A DNA stretch of 64,000 nt. Origin: Siphonodentalium dalli. Its lineage: Eukaryota > Mollusca > Scaphopoda > Gadilida > Siphonodentaliidae. A program made the position numbers and the translations under genes. The notes under the pieces are model-generated. The model was not told the origin of the DNA. It was given only the letters and a program-made list of their open reading frames with translations, and did not search any database. The stretch is taken from positions 28,894,987 to 28,958,986 of the forward strand of contig CP136063.1 of the NCBI GenBank assembly GCA_032622095.1, in the 5' to 3' direction. Shown piece after piece: positions 44,784-57,430 of this stretch (the first letter of the stretch is position 1; each line of letters opens with the position of its first letter).

Positions 44784-46150
44784 GTCATTGGACAGTTGTT
44801 CAAGTTAATAATGACAATTAGAACATTGCAGAAAGTGAACACCATCCATACTTTTTATATTTAAATCCTAATTTGTGAGATATAACCAATCTCATAAGTT
44901 TATGCTGACATCCATCTCGGCCTGGTGGCCAGTTTTACCAGAAATTTGTGTTATGCGCCAGAATACACACAACGTGAAACCTTAAAGAGCGTTTCAAAAG
45001 TTTTAACCGTAAATTATTAACGAAAATACGCCCCCACTGAACTCTATATTAACTGATGATTATATCATTATAATAAATATATATCAAGTTGTTCTCACTT
45101 CCCACAAACTGGGATAGAAATTTTGCAAATACAAATTACAAATTTAAATTAAATCCTGCTGAAATTGAATACTTAATAAAGTCTCATAGAATTTTAAAAG
45201 GTCGGCTAGCTAAAGCTAAAAAATGTGTACGGTTAACCTTAAGTGTGTATAATTCGGGCAGAAATGTGAAAAAATACTGTAATATACATTAATTTGCACC
45301 TGAAATACCATTCCAATTTGCCTGAATATTGAGCTTTCAAAACGTTGGGAGGGGCTGCAGCCCTCCAAGGCCCACTCCCGGCCCATGCGGCTATGATGCA
45401 ATGCAGTTCACTTGTTCTGTCTTGCTTAACATTTTTCGACCGGCAGATCGATACTAGTATACGAATATATAATATTATTATAATTTGAGTGTTTACCGTC
45501 TGATTTTTGTAACTGAAGAGTCAAACTATACAGAAATTGTTGTATATTTAACAATGCATAGTTGATTTAGAAGTTTGAGCGCACACTGAAAAGATAACAT
45601 TTTAACTAGGAATTATACACCAGAGTCTTGTGTCATGTTACGCAATGTTTATTCAAACGACTGCCGATACCAGCGAAGCCGCGACAGAAGGCTACTCAAG
45701 GGGAATAACTCTATCTGCTTATATGAGGCTATATCGTAAAGCGGTAGGCTTACCAAGGGACAGTTGTGTAATGTGAAATTTGCTAATTTATTCAGAAACC
45801 AGTACATCTCAGATCACAGAATTGAACCTCCAATAGATAGTGCATGTGATGAACATGATGTAGATCACAATTATCCCTGAAAAATAGAAAATAAAACACT
45901 GTAATAAGTATACATGTACATGAAGATGTAACATACAGTCTCGCAAAAAGTTGAAATAACATACACCTCACAACACTTGGTATTGTGTCGTAGAGCACTG
46001 GGGTGGGTCCTGAGGAAAGCCATCCATTGCTACCACAAAGTATTTGTAATGGCTCTGAGTCTTATTAGGCAGGGTCTATGGAACAATAAGTCTACCTTTA
46101 GTCTTCTATGCATTTATTTTGTCCTCAACGATGCAAACGGAACACATCAA
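44784..46150. other. Unique spacer between the hAT element and copy 3
   Basis: AT-rich. Several frames of 60-70 codons (45,089; 45,216; 45,792; 45,977) have no motifs. A small palindrome 'GGGGCTGCAGCCC' lies at 45,353. I see no gene. Confidence 0.5.
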
Positions 46151-48568
46151 ACAATAACATTACCGGAACATAATAGACTATGACATCACAATACATCTAT
46201 TATAGTGATGCGAACTTGACTGCTTTGGACTGATCCGGTCCGTGGTCCAAGGGTGGACCGCGGTCGGGTCCAGACCGGGTGTCACTGGACCGGCCCGCTT
46301 TTTGCCGCCGGTCCGGTACTCTCCGGTTCGGTCCACTATTTTACTTCAGTTATAATAAACTTATCGCGAATATGATTGCGTATTTGCCGTCATTTCAATT
46401 GGTAAACAATGCATGGACGCATTCAAGTTGTTAATATCTATTAAACGTTTGATGCCACGAAAACAATGTATAGGTGTACTTTGTACATGATATGAATTTG
46501 GTCAGGTGCTAGAATACTCACTCTAACATCTTTAGTCTGAAATCTACAACATTGATAGTCGATATAAAATGTTATATATTTACCTGATGATGACTCTAGC
46601 GGTTTAGCATTAAACTCTATGTCCTCATGAAAAGCATCATGTAGTAGATCGCTTTCACCGTTTCCACCACGTTCGACCCGATCTCTTGTTCTGTTTTATC
46701 ATCCTTTCGTATTCCGTCTTTTGCTGTGCGATTTTGGATCTAGATTTGAAATAATAGTATGCAAGTGAGCCGAATGCTTCCACTGGCGAGTGATTTGATT
46801 ACATGGCGTTATAAATCGGGTGTCACTGGACCGGACCGGACCGCTTTTTGCCGCCCGTCCAATACTCTCCGGTCCGTCCACTATTTTACTTCAGTTATAA
46901 TAAACTATCGCGAATATGATTGCGTATTTGCCGTCATATCAATTGGTAAACAATGCATTGACGCATTCAAGTTGTTAATATCTATTAAACGTTTGATGCC
47001 ACGAAAACAATGTATAGGTGTACTTTGTACTTTGTACATGATATGAATTTGGTCAGGTGCTAGAATACTCACTCTAACATCTTTAGTCTGAAATCTACAA
47101 CATTGATAGTCGATATAAAATGTTATATATTTACCTGATGATGACTCTAGCGGTTTAGCATTAAACTCTATGTCCTCATGAAAAGCATCATGTAGTAGAT
47201 CGCTTTCACCGTTTCCACCACGTTCGACCCGATCTCTTGTTCTGTTTTTTTATCTTTTCATATTCCGTCTTTTGCTGTGCGATTTTGGTTCTAGATTTGA
47301 ATTAATAGTATGCAAGTGAGCTGTATGCTTCCACTGTCGAGTGATTTGATTACATGGCGTTATAAACCGGGTGTCACTGGACCGGACCGCTTTTTGCCGC
47401 CCGTCCAATACTCTCCGGTCCGGTCAACTATTTTACTTCAGTTATAATAAACTATAGTGATGCGAACTTGACTGCTTTGGACTGATCCGGTCCGTGGTCC
47501 AAGGGTGGACCGCGGTCGGGTCCAGACCGGGTGTCACTGGACCGGCCCGCTTTTTGCCGCCGGTCCGGTACTCTCCGGTTCGGTCCACTATTTTACTTCA
47601 GTTATAATAAACTTATCGCGAATATGATTACGTATTTACCGTCATATCAATTGGTAAACGATGCATTGACGCATTCAAGTTGTTAATATCTATTAAACGT
47701 TTGATGCCACGAAAACAATGTATAGGTGTACTTTGTACATGTCACTTTCCTTATAATGAAAGTGCAATTGCGGACGGCCGCCTGCTTTGATGGCGCCGAT
47801 TTCTGAATGAGTATGAAACTATTAGTTATAAACAGTGTACCATGGCATCAACTAATCAATTTTGATAGATATCGAATGGAGTATTCTATTATTTTTCACA
47901 TTAATAATTATCGAAGAAACATGCAAACCACATTACATAGTACCAGGGTACACACATGTTACACAGGACAGTCACATTAATCCAATAGTATTTTACCTTA
48001 TTATACCGGTTTGATGTTTTACTGTGTATTAAATTTTAGCTATATCTTACATATGTGTATTAAACTCCCAAGAAAGGACTATGCACAATGTGACCTTTCA
48101 CCTCACGATGTTGCTGCCTTGGCGACGTATCAATTTGTAAACGATGCATTGACGCATTCAAGTTGTTAATATCTATTAAACGTTTGATGCCACGAAAACA
48201 GGTGTATCGTGACTCAATTTAAAGGGAGTGTATGGTTATTTTTCGCATGTTATAATTTCAACCGGAAAGTAAAACCCAAAGCAGTGAATCTAAGGTTAAG
48301 GGGTCAGGTGGATATCACTGGCTATGCAACCAAGTGTATTTATATCCAGGTGTATATTAGAATTTGTGGCTGGCTTCCAGACATCGCTAAGGTTAATGTA
48401 TAGCTCCATTTCAGTTGGTGGCTACAGAGGGAACCTAATACAATTAATGTGTAAATGAGGTGGTGGGATAACTTTAGGCCCAAAAGAGTGGGATACAAGA
48501 CTGGGAATAATTTTTTCTCGAAAATGAGAACATTAAAAAATAAGCATACAATCCATTTAACCGATCGC
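46151..48568. repeat. Leader of duplicated unit, copy 3, with internal 547-base duplication
   Basis: The block starting 'GATATGAATTTGGTCAGGTG' at 46,493 recurs at 47,040. Copy 2 has it once. GGACCGG/CCGGTCC clusters occur at about 46,225-46,340, 46,825-46,880, 47,375-47,430 and 47,480-47,600. The first and last of these are nearly the same 130 bases. The remainder matches 30,060-31,032. No supported gene. Confidence 0.8.
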
Positions 48569-48675
48569 TATGTTATTTGCGTGTAATGCATTCGCCGACT
48601 GACAATTTGACAATAGTCCCACATAGGTAATCAGAATACATGTGCAAGTACGTGGGTATTAAACAAACTATACAT

Positions 48676-49900
48676 TTATATGAGTATCTTCTCAACAGCA
48701 GGAATAACCGCCTTCAGTTCTTGTAGATGTTTGTACTTAGATGCCTTTATAGGTAACGGCAATGCATGCAAAGGTACCACACGGTCCGTATCTTGGAGTG
48801 TTAACTGACGTGTCGCCCTTTTTGGTATCTCCTTTAACTCGTCTGAGAACTCTAGCTTATATTGGATCTTGCCGTCTGGTGTGTACTTCAAAGATCGCAG
48901 ATCAACAACAACTGGGTCGCCTACGTTTAACCCGGGTGGGATCGACTTATAATAGCTTAACACCTTATAGTTATTGAAGAAATCGTGAGTTAGATATTTT
49001 ACAGTGTATGGTTGTTCCTGGCGGGCCTTTCTGATGATTTCAACGTAGTTGTAAGGCGAGTATATTGGCTTGTGACGCTTGCCCCTTTCTACGGCCGAGT
49101 GGACAGCGTCGAATTCCATCTGGGTGTGTCCACTTTCCAGGTATTTTTGGTAGCTAATAATATCGAGTTCTATAGACAATTTCAACAAAGCATTTAGAAA
49201 GCACACAATTTCTATTCTGGGCGCCGCAGCCGTCAATATAGATGACAAGTTCTTTAACAGTACGGGGCAATCTGGAGATATAGTCACTGAGACACGAAGC
49301 GTAGGTATCGGCGTTTAAGTCACCTTCTCCCTCGTGCCAGACTTAGCAAGTTGCATCGCTTGAGTTTAAATCATATACTGTGTAGTTATGTGATGTCAGT
49401 TTCGGTTTATAATAAATGGCACTGGCATTGAGACATGGCGACAATAATGTTGACTCTACATCAACGGTCCATGCTGTACATCGGTAATCCAAGAGTACAA
49501 AGCCCTCTCTCCGATGACAAGGGTGTTTAAAAACATGCATTTACAGACAGATTTTAGTTGGTCATTTTTGCCCAGGTTTTACTTATATGCATTTTGTTTT
49601 CTCCCACTCGTTTGTTTACATTAACTTTAAACACCAGTGCGGCCACATAGGTACGCTTTTCCGCCAAACTCATGTCCCAAAAGTCGCGGAATATCTCCTG
49701 CCGTTCCACCTCTTCGAAATGACTACACTCATGGCTTTTCTTGCATAACGGTTTGCATCCAGACGCATGTAGCTTCCATTCAGGGCGGCCCTTGTCAAGT
49801 TTCCACTTCCCGCTCTCGTTTTGTGTAAGCCCTTCATACCCCTTGCCTTGCATTCTGAGTTTTTTATTTATATTTCGCTGCCAAGATTCTGGTTTCGGAT
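48676..49900 (-). pseudogene. DUF7869-type gene, copy 3, truncated at both ends
   Basis: The N-terminus begins abruptly at about 49,900, where 'CCAAGATTCTGGTTTCGGAT' is joined to 'GGTCTGGATCCC' (a deletion of about 1 kb, with GGAT at the junction in both parents). The C-terminal frame 49,287-48,676 (203 residues, longest of the three) has 'GHTQMEFDAVHSAVER' and 'YTVKYLTHDFFNNY' but ends in an unrelated 'VEKILI' because of a 0.26-kb deletion at 48,697. The shared A-run frameshift is present. A stop replaces Tyr in the 'YVWHEG' motif (49,340). Confidence 0.76.
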
Positions 49901-50029
49901 GGTCTGGATCCCATTATCTGAAAGTAATGAGAAAGGTATTATAATACGCACTAGCTACCACTCTGATTACTGGTTAAACATGCTGGAATGTAATGACAAC
50001 TGTCTTTCTGAACTTTACATATAACGCAA

Positions 50030-50396
50030 TATGTCTATGGAAAGCCAAATTAACATTAAATCATTTGGACATATCTCTAAATATATAGAGATACATGTAT
50101 CTCTAATTAATTTGTAGATATCTCCAATTATTGAGTGTATGTTAATTTGACTTTAGAGTATTTCTAAATAATATGGAGATATCTCGAAATGAATTGGAGA
50201 TACATGTATCTCTCACTGTTGTGTGGATAAGTCTGACAATCACTCTTACTACTCGTTAAATGGATTTAGAGATATCTCTAATTATTTAGAGATTAGAGAT
50301 CTCTAAATATTTGAAGTATCTCCAAATTATTGACTGCCCTCATCAGGTAAGGTGTTATTCGAAAAGTTATGAAATTCAATGTAGAGATATCACGAG
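50030..50396. repeat. Palindromic 'AGAGATATCTCT' VNTR, copy 3 (intermediate allele)
   Basis: Same location as in the other copies. About two units plus a rearranged 'AGAGATTAGAGATCTC' at 50,285-50,305. Confidence 0.8.
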
Positions 50397-50875
50397 GTTG
50401 CATTCCGATAAAGAGACGGTGGCAATCCGATAAACGAGACGGTTCGCTTTCGGCGACAAACAAAATTTTCTTCGCGTTTAGTCATTCACACGGAATTGCG
50501 GTGACAAATCAGGTTTCATATCATCATACGGTTATTTAGTTACCAATACCCATCAAAATTTAGACGCTAGAGTGAGTAAAACCAATAGAATAACCATTTA
50601 AAAGTCCAGCGACTGTTCTTTTTCCGATAACAGACGCGCGACGGTTCATTTATTATCGGAAAACGATCCGTCGCTTACTTTTAAATGGCCATTCTATTGG
50701 GTTTACTCACTGTAGCGTCTAGAATTTGATGGGTATTAATAACTTGATTAACGATATGATGATATGAATCCTGAGGTGTCGCCAAAATACCATTTGAATG
50801 CTGACACACAAAGAAAATCTCGGTTGCCACCGTCCCGTTTATCGGAATTCCACCGTCTCTTTATCGGAATGCAAC
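50397..50875. mobile_element. Foldback MITE with 'TGCATTCCGATAAAGAGACG' ends, copy 3
   Basis: As in copies 1 and 2. A poly-C run of about 20 follows at 50,897-50,916. Confidence 0.75.
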
Positions 50876-51321
50876 CGATTCTCACGTCGCGCGAACCCCC
50901 CCCCCCCCCCCCCCCCAATGACATTTAACGAAGATGCCCAGAAATATACCATAACATGAATAAAATAACAATTTTTGGGTGTTCCAAGCAATTTTCTGGG
51001 TTGGTAAAATTTATTCTCTGTATTATTTATTGTGCCCGGCCATTGTATATCGGACCTTATTATCGGTGCATGTGCTTTAAAACGGATCCAATATAGAAAA
51101 TGGCTGAATTGACACCAACTATACAGAAGAATTATGGAATCAAAATGTCGTACCTCGTCATGCTGCAAAATATTCGCATGCATTCGTCAGTGTCAAAATG
51201 TCGTATAGAATAATTTTGGGGAAATGGATGGGGGGGACCAGTGCTTAAGAGGAAAAAAAATCATTATGGGGTAATATAATCAAACCACGATTCATTCTAC
51301 CATATATTGTTGTATTGTTAC

Positions 51322-52260
51322 GGGGCCAATTAGTCCAAGTCTTCTCGTACTAAAACCGGCTAAGATATTGGGATGGAGGTGCCGGTCTTTAGTCCGAGTT
51401 CCAGGCCCATGCATTCCTATGACACGACTTAAGCGTTGGTGACCCGCTCAAATAAAACCACAATTATATGAAATAAAATATCACAATTGCGACAATAAAC
51501 GGATAGTTTCCGCAGAAGACATGCTATTTGATCTGAAACCCACATCGGTTGTGAATTGAAAGCGGTAATTTAATGTGAAAAGAAACATTTGCCGCAGTGT
51601 TTACATATTTTTTAAAGTATGCGAACTCAGTTGACCTTGCGAACTGCGTTCGGCATTTTCGGGTGAAAATATTCCGTAGATTTTCAATCAACCACGCACG
51701 ATGAATTCTCCATTGTAATCGTAATTATAAGTGACAATAAATAAATAAATAAATACATAGATTAAATACATATTGAAGATATAAATGTAATACATTAAAT
51801 AAATTACGGGAATTACAACCATCTCACAGTTTAAACAGTGTAAACACAATGAGCATTAGAATATCATGGGGGCCGCCATTTTGTTTGTGTCGAAATTCGT
51901 CTCGGCCAAAACAAACACCGGACAATGCCGAAGTTCTTCGGAACCTGAGTTCGGCTTTCAGTTAAGTAAACAAACAGAAAAAACAACGATGATTGTGGCA
52001 ATCAACCGGAATATTCTATGTGTAATTTAACATTAAAGTTAGATTATTATACACCATTATGACCATAAGATGTCACTCTTTCCGATGTATATAGCATCAT
52101 GTATTGCTTTGTTAGGTAAATCGAGTAAAATACACCACAGATCCTGGGCGTAACTCGTGTCATAGGAATGCATGGGCCTGGAACTCGGACTAAAGACCGG
52201 CACCTCCATCCCAATATCTTAGCCGGTTTTAGTACGAGAAGACTTGGACTAGGGGCCAAT
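51322..52260. mobile_element. 0.95-kb element with about 115-base inverted ends, copy 3
   Basis: Ends 'GGGGCCAATTAGTCCAAG' and 'CTTGGACTAGGGGCCAAT', same as copy 2. It is followed by the non-coding spacer 52,261-53,030. Confidence 0.78.
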
Positions 52261-53030
52261 ATGGGCTCAAAAGGCGAAAATTTGGGGAAATGTTTTGCCG
52301 TCACGACGAACGCCCGATTTTACTTGAAAAAAAACATTAATTACAGTCGTTTGGCGCATATCACTATTCCAATAGTATGTTGATTTATTTAACTAAAAGC
52401 TACTCACCTTAGTTAAGTCCTACAGTAGTTATTGGTTTAATACGCTTCGAGTGAAACAGAGATGGCGTTTTTTCGATGTTTTGAATCTAAACTTGAGTTT
52501 CGCGTGTCTTTTTTCAAAACCGTATAATAGTTTTGATTGGTTGACGGGCACCAACCTTGATTTTTCATACGTCTCGTTGACCACAGATGCCCAATCAATA
52601 ATAAAAAATTTCGCGCCAAAACCTGAGAGACGACCTTTTGATACCGAAGCGACGATATATTATATATAGTAGTTGTACTTAGGTATATACATGTAACTGT
52701 AATTGTCAGGACTATACAATCAGCCATCACAATCTCCAAGACTCAAATATTAATTTAGTAGTCATATTAGCCCACATTTGTATAATAGTAAAGTTATTTC
52801 GTTTAAATTTCAATTTAATGAAAATAAGTATGATACGAATCATGCATACGATCAGTTGAGTGCCATGTTAGATTATTATAACACATTCTGGCCCTACAGC
52901 TACCTAGATATCTGTCCAATACATTTAACAGTAAATGTTCGCTTTACTAGAAATACTATTATCGTGCATCGTTCCCAGTATATCCCACCATAGACAGATA
53001 ATGATGCATACAATCGGCAAACCATGTAAA

Positions 53031-53345
53031 TACGTCTACGCAACGAATGTCAAATGTCACAGATTGGTTGTTTGTACTGTTTTGTTCCACAGATATAAGC
53101 GACAATGAGTATAATTAACGTTTATTTGTGACAAAATTGCACAATATAATTTCTGGTCTCTGTTAACAGTAACCAATATTGTTCGTTAGCTGAACAAACA
53201 CACCTTTTTAGACCAGAAAATATTCGAAATAAAATTAATATTAATTGATGGAAGCATTTCCGGACAGGAGTCTTCGATTCAGATCTAATATTTTATACCC
53301 CGGTAACTATATAATACATGTTTACAAAGAGATAATTCACCTTTA
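53031..53345. mobile_element. Right half of the 'AAAGGTGGATTATCTCTTT' MITE, copy 3
   Basis: Begins abruptly at 'TACGTCTACGCAACG' after 'AACCATGTAAA' and runs to 'GAGATAATTCACCTTTAA'. The left half of the MITE and about 110 bases of flank are deleted. Copy 2 keeps the opposite half. Confidence 0.78.
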
Positions 53346-53458
53346 ACATATAGCCTATCATAGGCGTACTGGACCGCTTTGGGCCGGTCCAGGCATGTGT
53401 ACCGGACCGGAATGGCCTGGACCGGACCGGACTCAACTGCCTTGGCAGTGGCCCTTTT

Positions 53459-54417
53459 GAAAAAAAGGCCGTATTATAGTATTGGTCTGTCCGTCCGGGC
53501 GTCCGGGCGTCCGGGCGGGCGTCCGTCCGTTAACCTGTTGTCCGGATGATAACTTTAGTTAGAGTGAACCAAAATTAATAAAATTTGGTATGTGGGTTTA
53601 TTAGCCGAAAAGTAAGTTCAAGTTCGAATTTGGGTTCCGCCCGCCAATTTTCACCGGAGTTATGCCCCTTATTTAACGTTTTTTGACTTGGAAAATCCTT
53701 GAAAAATTTGTTGTCCGGATGATAACTTTAGTATAGTTTATCGGAATGAATCCAAATTTGGTATATTACTTTCTCCCACCAAAACACAGGTCAAGTTCGA
53801 ACTTGGGTTCTGTCCGACCATTTTTGGCAGAGTTATGCCCCTTTTTCGACTCAGAAAATTCAGTTTTTCTTATGTTTTTTGGTTTCCGGATGATAACTCG
53901 ATTTTGGAATGTTTATACGCAAAACCCGTATTTTTGTGGATTACATATATCGAAATACAGCTCAAGTCCGAATTTCGTTTTAATCCGATAATTTTTGCGA
54001 GAGTTATGGCCCCTTTTTTGACGTAATTTGACTTAGAAAATCCATGAAATTTGTTGTCCGGATGATAACTTTAGTAAGACTGAACCGATTTCAATCAAAT
54101 TTGGTATGTGGGTTTATTAGGAGAAAAGACAGCTCAAGTTCGAATTTGGGTTCCGTCCGCCAATTTTCACCGGAGTTATGCCCCTTATTTGACGTAATTT
54201 GACTTAGAAAATCCCTGAAATTTGTTGTCCGCATGATAACTTTACTAGAGCTTATCGGATTCAATGATAATTTGGTATGTTACTTTCTCCCACCAAAACA
54301 CAGGTCAAGTTCAAATTTGAGTTCCGTCCGCCAATTTTTACCAGAGTTATGTCCCTTTTTTACCAGTTTCCGCCGACCCAAGAGAGGGCGTATATTGCAC
54401 GCCCAGCGTAGCTCTTG
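53459..54417. mobile_element. Bivalve-type 172-base repeat element, copy 3 only
   Basis: Inserted in 'GGCCCTTTT/TATTCAATGCGG', which is continuous in copies 1 and 2. It opens with 'GGCCGTATTATAGTATTGG' and a 'GTCCGTCCGGGCG' run. Then come five tandem units of about 172 bases starting at about 53,538, 53,711, 53,883, 54,054 and 54,225 (each with 'CCGGATGATAAC' and 'GAGTTATGCCCC'). It ends with 'GGGCGTATATTGCACGCCC'. Alternate units resemble each other more closely, suggesting growth by dimers. Plus frames across it (53,746; 53,835; 54,233) are repeat artefacts. Confidence 0.85.
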
Positions 54418-55396
54418 TTATTCAATGCGGCGGGGCCTGAGAACCAAAACTTTTTTTGTTTTGCCTTAAATAGTTAACGACAGTGGAAAGTTAAACAAAT
54501 ACTTCCGCCTTCGATTCCAGTGACCCTTGAATTGCAAACTATAGCATTATGGTGGCTACATTCAGTTTTCACAGGTTCTAGGAAGTACACACAACACACG
54601 GTTTGCACCAAAACCAGTACAATGATATTTATTTACATATGATGTTATGAACACATGGAGTTATGCACACAGTCACGTCGTTGCGAGTAGCTATAGAGTC
54701 TCTAGGAAGTTAGCTGTATATGAACAGAGCTAAGATAACTACTGTCCTTCCGATGTCTTGGTCTGGCTTATATGGTAAACCACCCACAGCTCTGGTCATT
54801 CATCATCCATGGTCGTTAAACTGGGGATCAAGAGTTTCTGTCTGGGGCATGTAGCTAAATCGGACCATAAAAGCTATGGTGGATTTAGACTGTCCACGCA
54901 TGTCTCTTAATTGCTGTACTAAAGTTTTTAACATGCTGTTGCTGTCATGGTATGTCAGCTAATGAGTGTAATTAAATTGAATGGTACATGGCCTGGTGTT
55001 GTGGCTATGTCCTGTACTTGCATGGTTGGAATGTAACTTCGAATTTGGATGAATGTTTCTATTGTTGAAGTATACATATGAATATCCGATTTGTCCACGA
55101 TAAGCTGATGTTGGTCCGGCGAACTAATGTGCCTAGCCCATTATGTTATAAAACTCAAGGGTGCTGTCTGGGAAATTATCATGCTGGAAAAGTTGTGTGT
55201 AGGTCTTTACGAAGTGTAACCCACTCTCCTGTTAAAAGATCTATTAAAGCTGGCATTCTGAATAAGTAATTGTTATGTAAAGCAAACACATAGTTAGGTA
55301 TATGAGACTTTAATCATCTGATAATATACACGTGATGTAGTATCTCTGGCAAATTTTATCTCTGGCAAATTTGTTGTCAACATGCATAAGTTTGTG

Positions 55397-55945
55397 TTAG
55401 AAGTATGTAGCCATAGTTATTCGTTGATCCCGTTCGCTCTTGAAAGTATGTTTACCGGATGGGAATTGTTTAGGAAAACTCTTTGCTTCAATGTCATCAT
55501 CTCCACTAAGGAGGAAGATTGGTCTGTTTCCTTCTGCTGGTGCAATGTTTAGAATCTGATCAGTGTACATGTCCAATATCATCAGGTTATAGGCATGAAT
55601 CAATTGGAAATGCCGTGTCTCGACTACCATTTTCAGAGTCACTACCGCTAGCTTCACTGTCAGTGTCTTCATTGTCAGTATCTGTTGAACTTTCATTTGG
55701 AATTATAGATAATTGAGCCCAGTTGTCATCAATGGTAATGTCCTTGAATAACTCGTTGTTTTCCTTCAGATAGTGAAGGGCTGCCAATAATCTCTGAGGA
55801 TTAACAAATTCGTATTCATAATGACCCTCATAACACATCTTTCTTTTAAGTTTAACCTCTTAATAGTGTATTAGTGTCTTCTCTTTGAGGTAACTCATCT
55901 GCTCTTTTACTTATGTCAGTGGGAACACATACAACAGGACCATGC
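55397..55945 (-). pseudogene. Helitron-like relic, DUF6570 and start of N domain, copy 3
   Basis: Same content as copy 2. An extra C at about 55,857 separates 'LKRK' from the upstream frame, and the 'HGPVVCVPTD' lead-in near 55,940 has lost its ATG. The 'ILNIAPAEGNRPIFLLS' frame (55,696-55,397) is intact to the same stop. 54,418-55,396 equals the decayed region 6,960-7,922. Confidence 0.75.
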
Positions 55946-56205
55946 CAACAATATAGAGCCTCTGTGTAATTTCAACAGTTTGATGAAGGGTATCAAATTA
56001 TCAATGGTGCTATTAGATGTGTCTCTAGGTTATTAATATGTTTCAGTTAATCAGGTATGGTCTCTAAACTCATACTGTTGACAAAGCAGCCACTGTAATT
56101 CCCCCAACCCTGCCAGCCTGGTGGAATCTTTTTATTCTGAATTGTACTGTGACAAGTGTAACCAATCAAGAGTTTGCCACAAGGCAAATACAAAGCATGT
56201 GGCTC

Positions 56206-56595
56206 TCATTTTCTGTTTATATCAAAATCCTTTGGTGGATATCGTAGCCATGAGGACTGATATGTGAATATGTCTATGTTCAACAAATCAGCAACTGAAA
56301 GAATTTCCAACTCTGTTGCCCATGATCCATCAATATTCATTGAGGACATAATAGTATATTCTTGAATATTTTGAAACCCAGGACGTAAGCATTGCTGGAA
56401 CTTATCAGCATTCATCGGAAGGTGCTGAACAACAGCGTCTCGATCATTAGAATGGTGATATTCTGTACCAGTTAAGGCAAATGATAATGATCGGAAAAAG
56501 CAATTACCATCTCCAGTAATTAGTTTTGTTTGAAACTGATCTTTAATTTCATCACTGCCATTGTATTCAAGATGATTTTGGACAGTCAATTCCAA
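56206..56595 (-). pseudogene. OTU cysteine protease domain, copy 3
   Basis: 129-residue frame with 'GDGNCFFRSLSFALTGTE'. One Ala to Ser change in the block compared with copy 1. Catalytic Asp and Cys kept. Confidence 0.85.
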
Positions 56596-56771
56596 TTTAG
56601 TGGATGCATTTATTTATCTGACACTGTTTAGTCAGTGGAGCGTATTGTAATCCGTTATTATTACATCATTGGTAACATCATCAATGACCTCAATATCAAG
56701 AGAAGTTAGTTCTAAACCGTTATTATTACATCATTGGTAACATCAATTATCTCAATATCAAGAGCATGCAG

Positions 56772-57360
56772 TTATAATTCTACTTGTGTATGACTCATCT
56801 GACCCATTGAAGTGAGCAACATTGTCAAATTGTCTAACACTGAGTGCAAATTCCTGAACTTTAACAAAACACTATTTCCACCATCAGTTAACAAACCAAG
56901 ATGGTTTCTACAATGAGAGTCATAGAAGAAAAGTTTTCCTCCTGATTTTCCGACTAACAGTATAGTCATTGAATGTTAAAAAACAATCACTCTGTTGGAA
57001 TATCAATTCCAATGAATCATATTTTGGTACAAGGCCCCACGTATATTCTTCCTCAGTAGAAAGTGCTGCAGCTTTAAAAGGCATGTGGATGTTAATTCTA
57101 CACTCTTTATTAAGAACTTTTTATCTCCTGGGTAGCTCTTGAACATCAAGAAAATGTGGATTTATTTCCAAACATTTCCAGAATTCAGTAGCATTAGGAT
57201 TCCTCAACCTACAGTACAATTCTGTTCCTTCCTGGATAATGATGTCCATATCTGTTGCTTCCCATGTCATTACATTTTTTATTTTTGAAAAAGATGATGC
57301 TAGTCAGCAGTACACTGAGCACCACAAACTTTGAACACTTTATCACCTTGGTCCACCTGC
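56772..57360 (-). pseudogene. Tegument-peptidase-like domain, copy 3
   Basis: 'FFYDSHCRN' frame at 56,969-56,772. The N-terminal part has the 'CGAQC' form as in copy 1 and shares with copy 1 the stop in the 'LPRR' segment. The tRNA-like sequence lies just before it. Confidence 0.58.
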
Positions 57361-57430
57361 CAGGCGCGAACTCATGCAGGTGCATTAACACCAGTACAAG
57401 TCCGACACTCTAACCACTGTGCTACCATCG
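57357..57430 (-). other. tRNA-like sequence, copy 3
   Basis: A box 'TAGCACAGTGG' at 57,424-57,414 and a B-box-like 'GAGTTCGCGCC' as in copy 1. 57,431-57,753 is the start of the spacer known from copies 1 and 2, cut short by the next element. Confidence 0.55.

Noticed and set aside
53746-54469. Several plus frames of 63-81 codons with similar sequence
   Set aside because: They are translations of the tandem 172-base units and repeat one another.
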